Positions 17,317-25,134 of a stretch of 42,153 bases of DNA are shown piece after piece (position 1 is the stretch's first letter; every line of letters begins with the position of its first letter). Below the pieces are notes generated by a model. It saw only the letters and a program-made list of their open reading frames with translations. It had not been told where the DNA came from and searched no databases. Position numbers and translations under genes: made by a program. Source of the stretch: an uncultured Collinsella sp. GTDB lineage: Bacteria > Actinomycetota > Coriobacteriia > Coriobacteriales > Coriobacteriaceae. Location: the NCBI GenBank assembly GCA_959606065.1, contig CAUHHV010000020.1, positions 1 through 42,153 on the forward strand, in the 5' to 3' direction.

Positions 17317-17357
17317 TAAAACGTTTGACTAGCCATGGTGAACAACCCTGCTATCCT
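17317..17357 (+). promoter_or_regulatory. Putative promoter and operator of the sialic acid operon
   Basis: An extended -10 element TGCTATCCT (17349-17357) is preceded by TTGACT at 17325-17330; the 21-bp spacer is too long for a standard promoter, but the TG extension can compensate. TAAAACGTTT (17317-17326), with palindromic core AAACGTTT, overlaps the -35 box and resembles LacI-family operators. The same core occurs upstream of gap and opp. The 365-bp gene-free stretch 17225-17589 consists of this region, the uvrC hairpin and the structured leader described next. Confidence 0.4.
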
Positions 17358-17389
17358 GCGGGTTGACGAAGACTGATATCTCACCTCGT

Positions 17390-17470
17390 CGATACATACT
17401 GTCTGGCGAATCGTTTGTCAATGAATTCGGTGAACGGTAGCAAATACCGTTCAAGCGTATGTATGTATCG
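17390..17470 (+). promoter_or_regulatory. Structured 5' leader of the nan operon (riboswitch-like three-way junction)
   Basis: A perfect 10-bp closing stem, CGATACATAC (17390-17399) with GTATGTATCG (17461-17470), encloses two hairpins: CGAAT/ATTCG (17407-17411 with 17425-17429) and the perfect 8-bp GAACGGTA/TACCGTTC (17432-17439 with 17445-17452, loop GCAAA). The geometry is that of a three-way junction, as in several riboswitch aptamers. It matches no class I can recognise. Further 3', a G/C-rich hairpin (17537-17560) and a hairpin over the ribosome binding site (17568-17586) follow. Confidence 0.45.
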
Positions 17471-17589
17471 GTCGCCGAGCGCGGCACCTCAGTTGGGTTC
17501 GTCGGTAGGTAAGGTATATATCGTCCGCAAGTTGCGCGGGGGCACGTCTAGGCGCTCCCGGGTAAGATTCTCTATTGATAGGAGAAGAC

Positions 17590-19203
17590 ATGGCCATCAT
17601 CAACAAGGGTATGTCCAGGCGTTCGTTCCTCGGCCTCACCGGCAGCGTCGCTGCTGTCGCAGGGCTTGGTCTCACCGGCTGCGGTGGCAGCTCTAGCGAC
17701 GAGGGTTCCGCTTCCGGTTCCACCGATTCCGCCAACCGTGGCGGCGGCGTGATCACCGCTGGTTCCGCTTACGCTCCGTCCAGCTTCGATCCCGCCAGCA
17801 CCGGCTCCGCTGTGGGCCTGGGTGCTAACTGGCACGTCGTCGAGGGCCTCTACGGCATCGATTACCACGACTACAGCACCTTCAAAGAGCTCGCCACCGA
17901 CGATCCCAAGTCTGTGGACGACACCACTTTCGAGGTCACCATCCGCAAGGGCGCCAAGTTCTCCGATGGCACCGAGGTCACCGCTGACGATGTCGTTGCC
18001 TCCTACACCGCTTGCGCCGCTTCCGCTACCTATGCTCCGTTCTTCCAGCCCTTCGAGTCCATCGAGGCCAAGGACGCCAGCACCGTGACGGTCAAGACCA
18101 AGGTCCCCAACTTCTCCCTGCTCAAGGATCGTCTGGCCATCGTCCGCGTTACCCCGGCCACCCAGACCGAGGAGGATCGCGCCAAGCAGCCGATCGGCTC
18201 CGGCCCCTGGATGTACGACTCTATCTCCGATACCGAGATCACCCTGGTTCCCAACCCCGAGTACAACGGTGAGTATGCTGCCGAGGATAAGAAGATCCAG
18301 TACAGCATCCTGACCGACCCCACCGCTCGCGTTACCGCTCAGCAGGAGGGCTCCACGCTCGTTATGGAGCTCGTTACCGCTGACGCCGTCGACCAGCTCG
18401 AGAGCGCCGGCTGCAAGATCGATAACGTTCAGGGTTTCGGCACCCGCTTCATCATGTTCAACGTCGCCAAGGAGCCTTGGAACAACGTCAAGGTCCGTCA
18501 GGCTGTCATGTATGCGCTCGACACCGAGAAGATGGTCAGCAACACCTTCGCCGGCCTTGCCACCGCTGCCAGCTGCTACCTGCCCAAGAGCTTCACCAAC
18601 TATCATGAGGCTTCCACGGTGTACAAGACCGACGCCAAGAAGGCTAAGAAGCTCATCGAGGAGTCTGGCATCACCCCGGGTGCCATCACCCTGCGCACCA
18701 CCGACAACGAGCAGATTAAGGGCATGGCCGCCCAGGTCAAGAATGACCTCGACGCTCTCGGCTTCGATGTGACCATCCAGACCGATACCTCGCCGGCCAC
18801 CTACGCTGCCATCGACGGCGGCGAGGCCTACGATATCCTCCTTGCCCCTGGCGATCCTTCCTGCTTCGGCGCCGACCCCGACCTGCTGCTCAACTGGTGG
18901 TACGGCGACAACGTCTGGATGCAGACCCGTTGCCCGTGGAAGGAGTCCGCTGAGTGGCAGAAGCTCCACGGTCTCATGGACGAGGCTCTTGCCGCCGAGG
19001 GCGATGAGCAGCAGAAGAAGTGGAACGAGTGCTTCGACATCATTGCCGACAACGCCGTTCTGTACCCCGTTGTCCACGTCAAGACCGTCTCCGCTTCCTG
19101 GGACGATCCGTCCACTGCGCCCAACGGCGAGGCCCTCGATGGCTTCAAGGGCATCGGCACGACGAGCATGTCCTTCAGGGGCGTTGCGACCGTCAAGGCG
19201 TAA
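17590..19203 (+). CDS. Solute-binding lipoprotein of a peptide-type ABC importer, probably for sialic acid
   Basis: A 537-residue extracytoplasmic solute-binding protein of family 5 (SBP_bac_5, the DppA/OppA fold). The N-terminus is SRRSFLGLTG, a twin-arginine-like motif (R10, R11), then a hydrophobic stretch and a lipobox LTGC with the lipidated cysteine at residue 31; a Ser/Gly/Asp linker follows. The cluster order (binding protein, permease, permease-ATPase fusion, ATPase) equals the SatABCD/SiaEFGI sialic acid importers of Haemophilus ducreyi and Corynebacterium glutamicum, and NanE lies downstream, so sialic acid is the likely ligand. AGGAG stands 6 bases before the ATG at 17590. Family 5 proteins also bind peptides and nickel, so the ligand is inference. 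Confidence 0.85.
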   Translation: MAIINKGMSRRSFLGLTGSVAAVAGLGLTGCGGSSSDEGSASGSTDSANRGGGVITAGSAYAPSSFDPASTGSAVGLGANWHVVEGLYGIDYHDYSTFKELATDDPKSVDDTTFEVTIRKGAKFSDGTEVTADDVVASYTACAASATYAPFFQPFESIEAKDASTVTVKTKVPNFSLLKDRLAIVRVTPATQTEEDRAKQPIGSGPWMYDSISDTEITLVPNPEYNGEYAAEDKKIQYSILTDPTARVTAQQEGSTLVMELVTADAVDQLESAGCKIDNVQGFGTRFIMFNVAKEPWNNVKVRQAVMYALDTEKMVSNTFAGLATAASCYLPKSFTNYHEASTVYKTDAKKAKKLIEESGITPGAITLRTTDNEQIKGMAAQVKNDLDALGFDVTIQTDTSPATYAAIDGGEAYDILLAPGDPSCFGADPDLLLNWWYGDNVWMQTRCPWKESAEWQKLHGLMDEALAAEGDEQQKKWNECFDIIADNAVLYPVVHVKTVSASWDDPSTAPNGEALDGFKGIGTTSMSFRGVATVKA

Positions 19204-19204
19204 G

Positions 19205-19340
19205 ACTCGCTTGAGTCTGTATGCAGGATGTCGGTCGTTGGGACCGTATCCTCATAGTTGAAACAAAGACCCGGGCGACCTCGATGTCGCTCGGGTCTTG
19301 TAATGAGTATCCGTACTCATATACCAGTTGGTCCTACCGA
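19205..19340 (+). other. Cluster of intercistronic hairpins between binding-protein and permease genes
   Basis: Four or five stem-loops follow one another: GACTC/GAGTC (19205-19218), an imperfect one at about 19229-19252, a 14-bp stem with one G-T pair (19266-19299), a perfect 7-bp ATGAGTA/TACTCAT (19303-19320) and a short one at about 19327-19341. None has a T-tract, so they look like mRNA stabilising or processing structures that raise binding-protein output above permease output. Confidence 0.6.
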
Positions 19341-19360
19341 CAAAAGAAAGGGGAGAGAAC

Positions 19361-20317
19361 GTGAACAACTTGCTACGTTTGATTGGAAGGCGTCTTGTGG
19401 CGCTGCCGATCATGGCATTGGGCGTCACCGTCCTGGTGTTCTTCCTTATGTCGTTCTCCAAGACCGACCCCGCCTACACGGCGTTGGGTGACGGTGCCTC
19501 GCCCGAGGCGGTTGCCGAGTACCATGAGAAGTATGGTCTGGACGACCCCTGGCCTGTGCGCTACGTGCGCTATATGGGCGATTTGATCCATGGTGACATG
19601 GGCACCTATGGTGCTGCTCGCAACTCCGTTGCCAAGCGCATCTCCACGGCCCTGCCCGTCACGATGCAGCTGACCTTCATCGGCCTTGCCATCGGTGCGG
19701 TCGTTTCGTTTTTACTCGGCGTCATCGCGGCACTGTATCGCGACAAATGGCCGGACCAAGTGATCCGCGTCTTTTCCATCGCCGGCTTGGCAACCCCGTC
19801 GTTCTGGCTTGCCGTTCTGTTGATCCTGCTGTTCTCTTCCTACCTTAAGGTGCTTCCGGCATCGGGTGCTCTGCCTCACTTCACCACGAATCCGGCTGGC
19901 TATCTGGGACGTATGATCATGCCCGCTATCGCCTTGGCATTTCCGCTGACGGGCCAGATGACTCGTATCGTGCGTACCGCCATGGTCGAGGAGCTCGATA
20001 AGGATTATGTCCGTATGGCTCGCGGCGCCGGCGTTCCCGAGAAGGTCGTCGTCGGCATCAACGTTCTTCGCAATGCGCTGATCACCCCGGTCACCACCCT
20101 CGGTCTTAAGATCGGTTACCTCATGGGCGGCGCCGTCGTCATCGAGGTTATCTTCAACCTCCCCGGCATGGGCACCGCGATTCTGCAGGGCGTTCAGGGC
20201 AACGAGGCGAACCTGGTTCAGGGCGTCGTTATCGTCGTTGCTCTTGCCTTCATCATCATCAACATCGTGGTTGACATGCTCTACCTGCTCATCAACCCGC
20301 GCATCAGGACGGTGTAG
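19361..20317 (+). CDS. ABC importer permease, DppB/SatB-like
   Basis: A 318-residue membrane permease of the BPD_transp_1 family, first of two translocation subunits of the putative sialic acid importer. About six hydrophobic helices are visible, with an N-terminal RRLVALPIMALGVTVLVF helix, the family YGLDDPWPVRYVRYM segment and the EAA loop around ARGAGVPEKVVVGINVLRNALITPV, which contacts the ATPase. GTG at 19361 is preferred because AGGGGAG lies just upstream. The next gene begins three bases after its stop. Confidence 0.88.
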   Translation: MNNLLRLIGRRLVALPIMALGVTVLVFFLMSFSKTDPAYTALGDGASPEAVAEYHEKYGLDDPWPVRYVRYMGDLIHGDMGTYGAARNSVAKRISTALPVTMQLTFIGLAIGAVVSFLLGVIAALYRDKWPDQVIRVFSIAGLATPSFWLAVLLILLFSSYLKVLPASGALPHFTTNPAGYLGRMIMPAIALAFPLTGQMTRIVRTAMVEELDKDYVRMARGAGVPEKVVVGINVLRNALITPVTTLGLKIGYLMGGAVVIEVIFNLPGMGTAILQGVQGNEANLVQGVVIVVALAFIIINIVVDMLYLLINPRIRTV

Positions 20318-20320
20318 ATT

Positions 20321-22336
20321 ATGGTAAAGATTCGAGAGAAGCAAACCGAGCAGCTCGAGAAGGCTGCCTCCAAGGGGCTCAAGCTCGGTGGCTGGAAGAA
20401 GATGACGCTGTCTTCTAAGATTGCCGCCGTCGTGTTGGTGCTGGTCGCCCTGACCGCGATTCTGGCGCCCCTTCTTGCCCCCTATAGCCCGGTCGAGATT
20501 TTTACGGCTCGCCAGGCTCCCGGCAACGGATTTATCTTCGGTACCGACGATAAGGGTCGCGACATTCTGTCGCGCATGCTCTACGGTGGTCGTTACTCGC
20601 TGATTATCGGCTTTGGCGCCACTGCCATGGCTCTGGTCTGCGGCTCGGTCGTGGGCGCCCTTGCGGCGGTTTCGCGCAAGGCCGTTTCCGAGACGATCAT
20701 GCGTATCCTGGACATCATCATGTCCATCCCGGGCATCGCCCTCGCGGCCGTCTTCGTCTCCATCCTGGGCAACTCCGTGCCGTCGATCATCTTCGCCATC
20801 GGCTTTATGTACACTCCGCAGATTGCCCGTATCGTGCGCGCCAACATCGTGTCCGAGTACGGCGAGGACTATGTCCGCGCGGTCATCGTTTCCGGCGCCA
20901 AGGCTCCGTGGATTTTGATCAAGCATGTTCTGCGTAACTGCATCGCCCCGATCATGGTCTTCACCGTTACCCTGGTCGCCGACGCCATCATCTTCGAGGC
21001 CTCGCTGACCTTCATCGGCGCTGGTATCCAGGAGCCCACCGCTACCTGGGGCAACATCCTCGCCGACGCCCGCGGCGGCGTGCTCGCCGGCCGTTGGTGG
21101 CAGGCGCTGTTCCCGGGCCTGGCCATCATGATCACCTGCCTGGCGCTCAACATCCTCTCCGAGGGCATTACCGACGCCATGGCCGCTGCCCCCTCCGCCG
21201 CCCTGGATCCGACCGATTCCTCCAAGCGTCGCGAGGCCGACCTGCTGGTCTCCGACCCCGTTCGCGCCTACAAGGAGCAGGCCCAGTCCCTCTCCGCTCG
21301 CCTTGGCGCCCTGCGCGATGTCGAGCTCAAGCGTGACGATCGCCATGTGCCCGACGAGTCTGTCGAACCGATTCTCTCGGTCCGTGACTTCTGCATTCAG
21401 TTTGAGCATCACGGCGATATCAACGTCGTCGACCATGTCAACTTTGACGTCCGTCCTGGTCAGACCATGGGCCTGGTGGGCGAGTCCGGTTGCGGTAAGT
21501 CCATCACCACGCTGGCCATCATGGGCCTGACCGACGATGACGAGCACCTTTCCGGCCAGGTCCTCTGGGAGGGCCGCGACCTGCTCAAGATGAGCAAGAA
21601 GGAGTGGTTCGGCCTGCGCGGTACCGATATCGCTATGGTCTATCAGGACGCCCTGTCCTCGCTCAACCCCTCCATGCTCATCTCTGCCCAGATGAAGCAG
21701 CTCACCAAGCGCGGCGGCACCCGCAGCGCCGAGGAACTCCTGGAGCTCGTGGGCCTCGACCCCAAGCGTACGCTCGAGAGCTACCCGCATGAGCTTTCCG
21801 GTGGCCAGCGTCAGCGTGTCCTGATCGCTATGGCCCTTACCCGCGACCCCAAGCTGGTCATCTGCGACGAGCCCACGACCGCTCTGGACGTTACCGTCCA
21901 GAAGCAGGTCATCAAGCTGCTCAACGACCTTCAGGCCAAGCTCGGCTTTGCCATGATCTTCGTCTCGCATGACCTGGCGCTGGTCGCCGAGGTCGCCCAT
22001 AACATCACGGTTATGTACGCCGGTCAGGTTATCGAGCAGGCGCCCACCAAGGAGCTGCTCACTAACCCGATCCACGAGTACACCCGCGGTCTTCTGGGCT
22101 CCGTTCTGTCCATCGAGAGCGGTTCGGGCCGTCTGCACCAGGTACCCGGCGCCGTTCCGAGCCCGCGCGATTTCCCCAAGGGCGATCGCTTCGCGCCCCG
22201 CTCGAGCCATCCGCGCATTGGCCTGGACACCCGTCCGGTCTTCAAGCGCGTGCCCGGCACCGAGCACTTCTATTCCGAGCTCCCCGACGAGGTGCTCAAG
22301 GCAAATGGTTTGACCCCTCACGCGGAGGTGATGTAG
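20321..22336 (+). CDS. ABC importer permease-ATPase fusion, SatC/SiaG-like
   Basis: One 671-residue polypeptide joins a DppC-type permease (about 1-290, with EAA loop and helices such as IAAVVLVLVALTAILAPLLA) to a complete DppD-type ATPase (about 345-671). The two halves are linked by an Ala/Ser/charged segment. The ATPase has Walker A GESGCGKS (near 385), signature LSGGQRQR (near 492), Walker B VICDEPTTALD (near 511) and a C-terminal extension typical of oligopeptide ATPases. Such fusions are known in the SatABCD/SiaEFGI sialic acid systems, which supports that assignment. There is no frameshift or stop between halves. The upstream ribosome binding site is weak, suggesting coupling to the first permease. 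Confidence 0.9.
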   Translation: MVKIREKQTEQLEKAASKGLKLGGWKKMTLSSKIAAVVLVLVALTAILAPLLAPYSPVEIFTARQAPGNGFIFGTDDKGRDILSRMLYGGRYSLIIGFGATAMALVCGSVVGALAAVSRKAVSETIMRILDIIMSIPGIALAAVFVSILGNSVPSIIFAIGFMYTPQIARIVRANIVSEYGEDYVRAVIVSGAKAPWILIKHVLRNCIAPIMVFTVTLVADAIIFEASLTFIGAGIQEPTATWGNILADARGGVLAGRWWQALFPGLAIMITCLALNILSEGITDAMAAAPSAALDPTDSSKRREADLLVSDPVRAYKEQAQSLSARLGALRDVELKRDDRHVPDESVEPILSVRDFCIQFEHHGDINVVDHVNFDVRPGQTMGLVGESGCGKSITTLAIMGLTDDDEHLSGQVLWEGRDLLKMSKKEWFGLRGTDIAMVYQDALSSLNPSMLISAQMKQLTKRGGTRSAEELLELVGLDPKRTLESYPHELSGGQRQRVLIAMALTRDPKLVICDEPTTALDVTVQKQVIKLLNDLQAKLGFAMIFVSHDLALVAEVAHNITVMYAGQVIEQAPTKELLTNPIHEYTRGLLGSVLSIESGSGRLHQVPGAVPSPRDFPKGDRFAPRSSHPRIGLDTRPVFKRVPGTEHFYSELPDEVLKANGLTPHAEVM

Positions 22337-23164
22337 ATGAGCGAGACCGCAGTCAACGGCGTCGAGCCGATCATCTTCCTTGATGACGTCCACGTCACCT
22401 TTAGGACCCGTACCGGCTCGATTCTGCACCCCAACCTGGTTCACGCCGTCCAGGGTGTAACGATTAAGCTCATGCCCGGTCAGACGATCGGCATCGTCGG
22501 CGAGTCCGGTTGCGGAAAGTCCACCACCGCTAACGTCATGTGCGGCCTGCAGGCCCCAACGAGCGGCAAGGTCTACTTTAAGGGCAAGGACGTTACTAAG
22601 CGTACTGCCGAGGACCGTCGTCACATGGGCCGTGTCATCTCGGTCGTGTTCCAGAATCCGGCTACGGCGCTCAATCCCCGCATGGTCGTTCGCGAGCAGC
22701 TGCTCGACCCCATGCGCGTCCACAACCTGGGTACCGAGGCCGAGCAGGAGAAGCGCGTCAAGGAGCTCCTGGAGCTCACCGGTCTGCCCAGCTCTGCCGC
22801 CGAGGTTCTTCCCGGCCAGCTTTCGGGCGGCCAGCGCCAGCGCGTCGCAATTGCCCGTGCCCTGTCGTTGAACCCCGATGCCATCATCGCCGACGAGCCC
22901 ACCTCGGCTCTGGACGTTTCGGTCCGCGCGCAGATTCTGAACCTGCTGACCGACCTTAAGAAGGAGCTCGGCCTGGCCATGGTGTTCATCAGCCATGACA
23001 TCCAGACGGTCCGCTATATCTCTGACGACATCATCGTTATGAATGGCGGCAAGATCGTCGAGCAGGGCGAGGCCAAGCAGGTCTTCCAGCACCCTCAGGA
23101 CCCCTACACCAAGATGCTGCTCGGTGCTGCGCCGTCGCTGCTGCATCCCAAGCTCGGCGAGTAG
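22337..23164 (+). CDS. ABC importer ATPase, DppF/SatD-like
   Basis: A 275-residue ATP-binding subunit, partner of the ATPase half of the fusion protein. Walker A GESGCGKS, Q-loop VVFQNPATALNP, signature LSGGQRQR, Walker B IIADEPTSALD and the switch histidine in FISHD are all intact. It is shorter than typical OppF because the Cys-rich C-terminal region is missing. The ATG immediately follows the TAG of the fusion gene and is preceded by GGAGGTGAT inside that gene. The pair would power uptake, probably of sialic acid. Confidence 0.9.
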   Translation: MSETAVNGVEPIIFLDDVHVTFRTRTGSILHPNLVHAVQGVTIKLMPGQTIGIVGESGCGKSTTANVMCGLQAPTSGKVYFKGKDVTKRTAEDRRHMGRVISVVFQNPATALNPRMVVREQLLDPMRVHNLGTEAEQEKRVKELLELTGLPSSAAEVLPGQLSGGQRQRVAIARALSLNPDAIIADEPTSALDVSVRAQILNLLTDLKKELGLAMVFISHDIQTVRYISDDIIVMNGGKIVEQGEAKQVFQHPQDPYTKMLLGAAPSLLHPKLGE

Positions 23165-23180
23165 CCTCGCTTTCCCTCCC

Positions 23181-23208
23181 GTGCGCCCGGTTCCCTTGCC
23201 GGGCGCAC
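23181..23208 (+). other. Intercistronic hairpin after the transporter genes
   Basis: A perfect 10-bp G/C-rich stem (GTGCGCCCGG with CCGGGCGCAC) and 8-base loop lie 16 bases after the ATPase stop. There is no T-tract, so transcript 3'-end protection or partial attenuation is more likely than full termination. Confidence 0.6.
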
Positions 23209-23244
23209 CTCCGTTGCGATTTCGAAAGGTTGGGTTCACGAGCC

Positions 23245-24222
23245 ATGCCAAGTGCTCAGGAGCTACAACAGCAATTTGGTGGGTATCGGGGCGCCATGCC
23301 CCGTCCATCAGATTTCGATCTCTTTTGGAAGGACCGCATGGCCGAGGCCGACGCCGTCAGGCTTGACTATGCGATCGAGACGGCATCGGTCACCGATGCC
23401 GTGGCCTGCCAGCTTTTCGACCTCTGGTATACCGGCATGTGTGGCGCTCGCCTGCATGCCAAGTACCTTAAACCCGTCTCGGACGAGCCCGTGCCATTGG
23501 TACTTCAGTTCCATGGGTATCCGGGTGCAAGCCGCAGCTGGTTTGAGCAGGCGTCGTTTGCGGGCATGGGCATGGCACTCATCGCCCTCGACTGCCCCGG
23601 CCAAGGAGGTCCCTCCGAGGACATTGGTGGATTTGAGGGCACAACGGTCGCGGGCCATATCGTCGCCGGTATCGACGGCGATCCGGCCAACCTCTACTAT
23701 GTCCGCTTGCACCAAGATATTCGCATCCTGTGCCGCATCGTTCGCGAGCTCGAGGGCATCGATCTTGCCCGTGTGTTTGTGAACGGCGCGTCGCAGGGCG
23801 GCGGTTTGGGCATTGCGACCTGTGCACTTAACAGCGAGCTTATCAATCGCGCCGCCATCCTCTATCCCTTCCTGTCGGATTTCCGCCTGGTCTGGGATTT
23901 GGATGCCGACGACATTGCCTACGAGGGCCTGCGCTATTGGTCTCGCTGGTTTGACGAGGACTCGACTCGTATCGACGAAGCCTATGCCAAGCTGGCGTGC
24001 TTCGATTCCAAGAACTTTGCCCCTATGGTCAAATGCCCCGTGCTGTTTGGCACCGGCACAGCCGATACCGTCTGTCCGCCAGCGACGCAGTTTGCGGTCT
24101 ATAACAACCTGACCTGTGAAAAGCGTCATGAGTTCTTTGAAGGCTTTGGCCACGAGGAGATTCAGGATTTTGACGATCTGATCATTCCGTTTTTCTGCAA
24201 GGGAGGGGAGGCTCATGTCTAA
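23245..24222 (+). CDS. Acetyl-esterase (AXE1/cephalosporin-C deacetylase family), likely sialate O-acetyl esterase
   Basis: A 325-residue alpha/beta hydrolase of the AXE1 family, which removes O-acetyl groups from sugars. The catalytic triad is visible: nucleophile S183 in GASQGGG, D274 in GTADTVCPP and H303 in FGHEE; the oxyanion tyrosine is Y92 in HGYPGAS. No signal peptide is present, so it acts in the cytosol after uptake. In this operon the logical substrate is O-acetylated sialic acid or its ManNAc product, which would otherwise block the lyase; this is inference from context. The ATG at 23245 is chosen (AGGTTGGG about 10 bases upstream). The next gene overlaps its end by 8 bases. Confidence 0.8.
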   Translation: MPSAQELQQQFGGYRGAMPRPSDFDLFWKDRMAEADAVRLDYAIETASVTDAVACQLFDLWYTGMCGARLHAKYLKPVSDEPVPLVLQFHGYPGASRSWFEQASFAGMGMALIALDCPGQGGPSEDIGGFEGTTVAGHIVAGIDGDPANLYYVRLHQDIRILCRIVRELEGIDLARVFVNGASQGGGLGIATCALNSELINRAAILYPFLSDFRLVWDLDADDIAYEGLRYWSRWFDEDSTRIDEAYAKLACFDSKNFAPMVKCPVLFGTGTADTVCPPATQFAVYNNLTCEKRHEFFEGFGHEEIQDFDDLIIPFFCKGGEAHV

Positions 24223-25066
24223 GTGCGAGAGCAATGTCAATGAGCTGATTGTCTCCGACCTTGTGGGGATTCCCGGAACGGTCTCGTCAAGGCTCGCTGA
24301 TTTCCGGGATTGGCGCGGTGATGCTTCTGCGGATGTTTCCGAATTAGAGATAGCCGCTTCGGACCTTGAGGTTTGCGGGCCGAGTATTACGGCGATCGAT
24401 TTTGCCAATCCGTATGCCCGCTACTCCGAGGTTTCCTTTGAGCTTGGTGGCGATGTGGTCCACGCACGTTTGATCGAGCCTGCCGGTCGCGCCCGAGCAT
24501 CCGAGCTTGTGCCGCTATGTCTGATGTTTCACGACATCGACCGACCCGTGCGGGGATGGCATCACATGACGAGGTTTGCGGCCATGGGATATGCCGTGCT
24601 TGCGCTGGACGATGAGGCGATTGGATCCAGCGAGCTGCAGCAGGGGATTGCCTCTCCTGCTTTTGTCAAGCGCGTCCGTTGGGGTTGCGCGATGGCGAAG
24701 GTGGCGCGCAATCTTGATGGCGTGGACCCCGACCGCATCTTTGCATGGGGCGAGGGCCTTGGCGGCGGAGTCGCGCTGGCGGTTTCTGCTCTGGACGAGC
24801 GGGGCCTCGCCTGCACGGCGGTTGCCAATCCAATTCCCGGTGGCCTCGAGGCGTTGTCGTCTCGGGTGCGTGGATCGGTGCTCATGGGCACATCGCTCAT
24901 GGATGCCGTGAGTGATCCCAAGGGCCAGTTTGCCGTATTCAACGGTCTTGAGTGTGACCGGAGGCATATCATCTATGCCAAATACGCTCATGAGCGCATC
25001 AACGCGTTCGAAAACGAAGTCATCGACTTTTTTAACCAAACGTTCTACCCGTGTTCTTTGGCCTAG
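24215..25066 (+). CDS. AXE1-like paralogue lacking the catalytic serine (pseudoesterase)
   Basis: A 283-residue protein clearly related to the preceding esterase but divergent. Aligned segments include MGTSLMDAVSDPKGQFAVFN with the esterase stretch FGTGTADTV and following, and IFAWGEGLGGG with VFVNGASQGGG. The nucleophile serine is replaced by G181 (GEGLG in place of GASQG) and the oxyanion HGYPG segment by HDIDRP, while D230 and H259 are kept. Hydrolase activity by the usual mechanism is therefore unlikely; a structural or regulatory partner of the active esterase is possible. GGGAGG precedes the ATG at 24215 and the gene overlaps the esterase by 8 bases, so the two are co-translated. The frame is intact, arguing for a function. 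Confidence 0.75.
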   Translation: MSKCESNVNELIVSDLVGIPGTVSSRLADFRDWRGDASADVSELEIAASDLEVCGPSITAIDFANPYARYSEVSFELGGDVVHARLIEPAGRARASELVPLCLMFHDIDRPVRGWHHMTRFAAMGYAVLALDDEAIGSSELQQGIASPAFVKRVRWGCAMAKVARNLDGVDPDRIFAWGEGLGGGVALAVSALDERGLACTAVANPIPGGLEALSSRVRGSVLMGTSLMDAVSDPKGQFAVFNGLECDRRHIIYAKYAHERINAFENEVIDFFNQTFYPCSLA

Positions 25067-25134
25067 ACGGCCTGGACACTGCCAACAAGAGTGGGTGGCA
25101 TAGGGCCGCCCGCCAGACAACTAAGGAGATTCTT

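Noticed and set aside
17415..17696. Possible small protein in the nan leader
   Set aside because: It overlaps the start of the binding-protein gene in another frame, lacks a ribosome binding site and coincides with the paired RNA region.
19712..23308. Very long open frame on the minus strand opposite the transporter genes
   Set aside because: It is the mirror of strongly codon-biased plus-strand genes, has low-complexity Gly/Asp/Val/Leu composition, no recognisable domain and no ribosome binding site.
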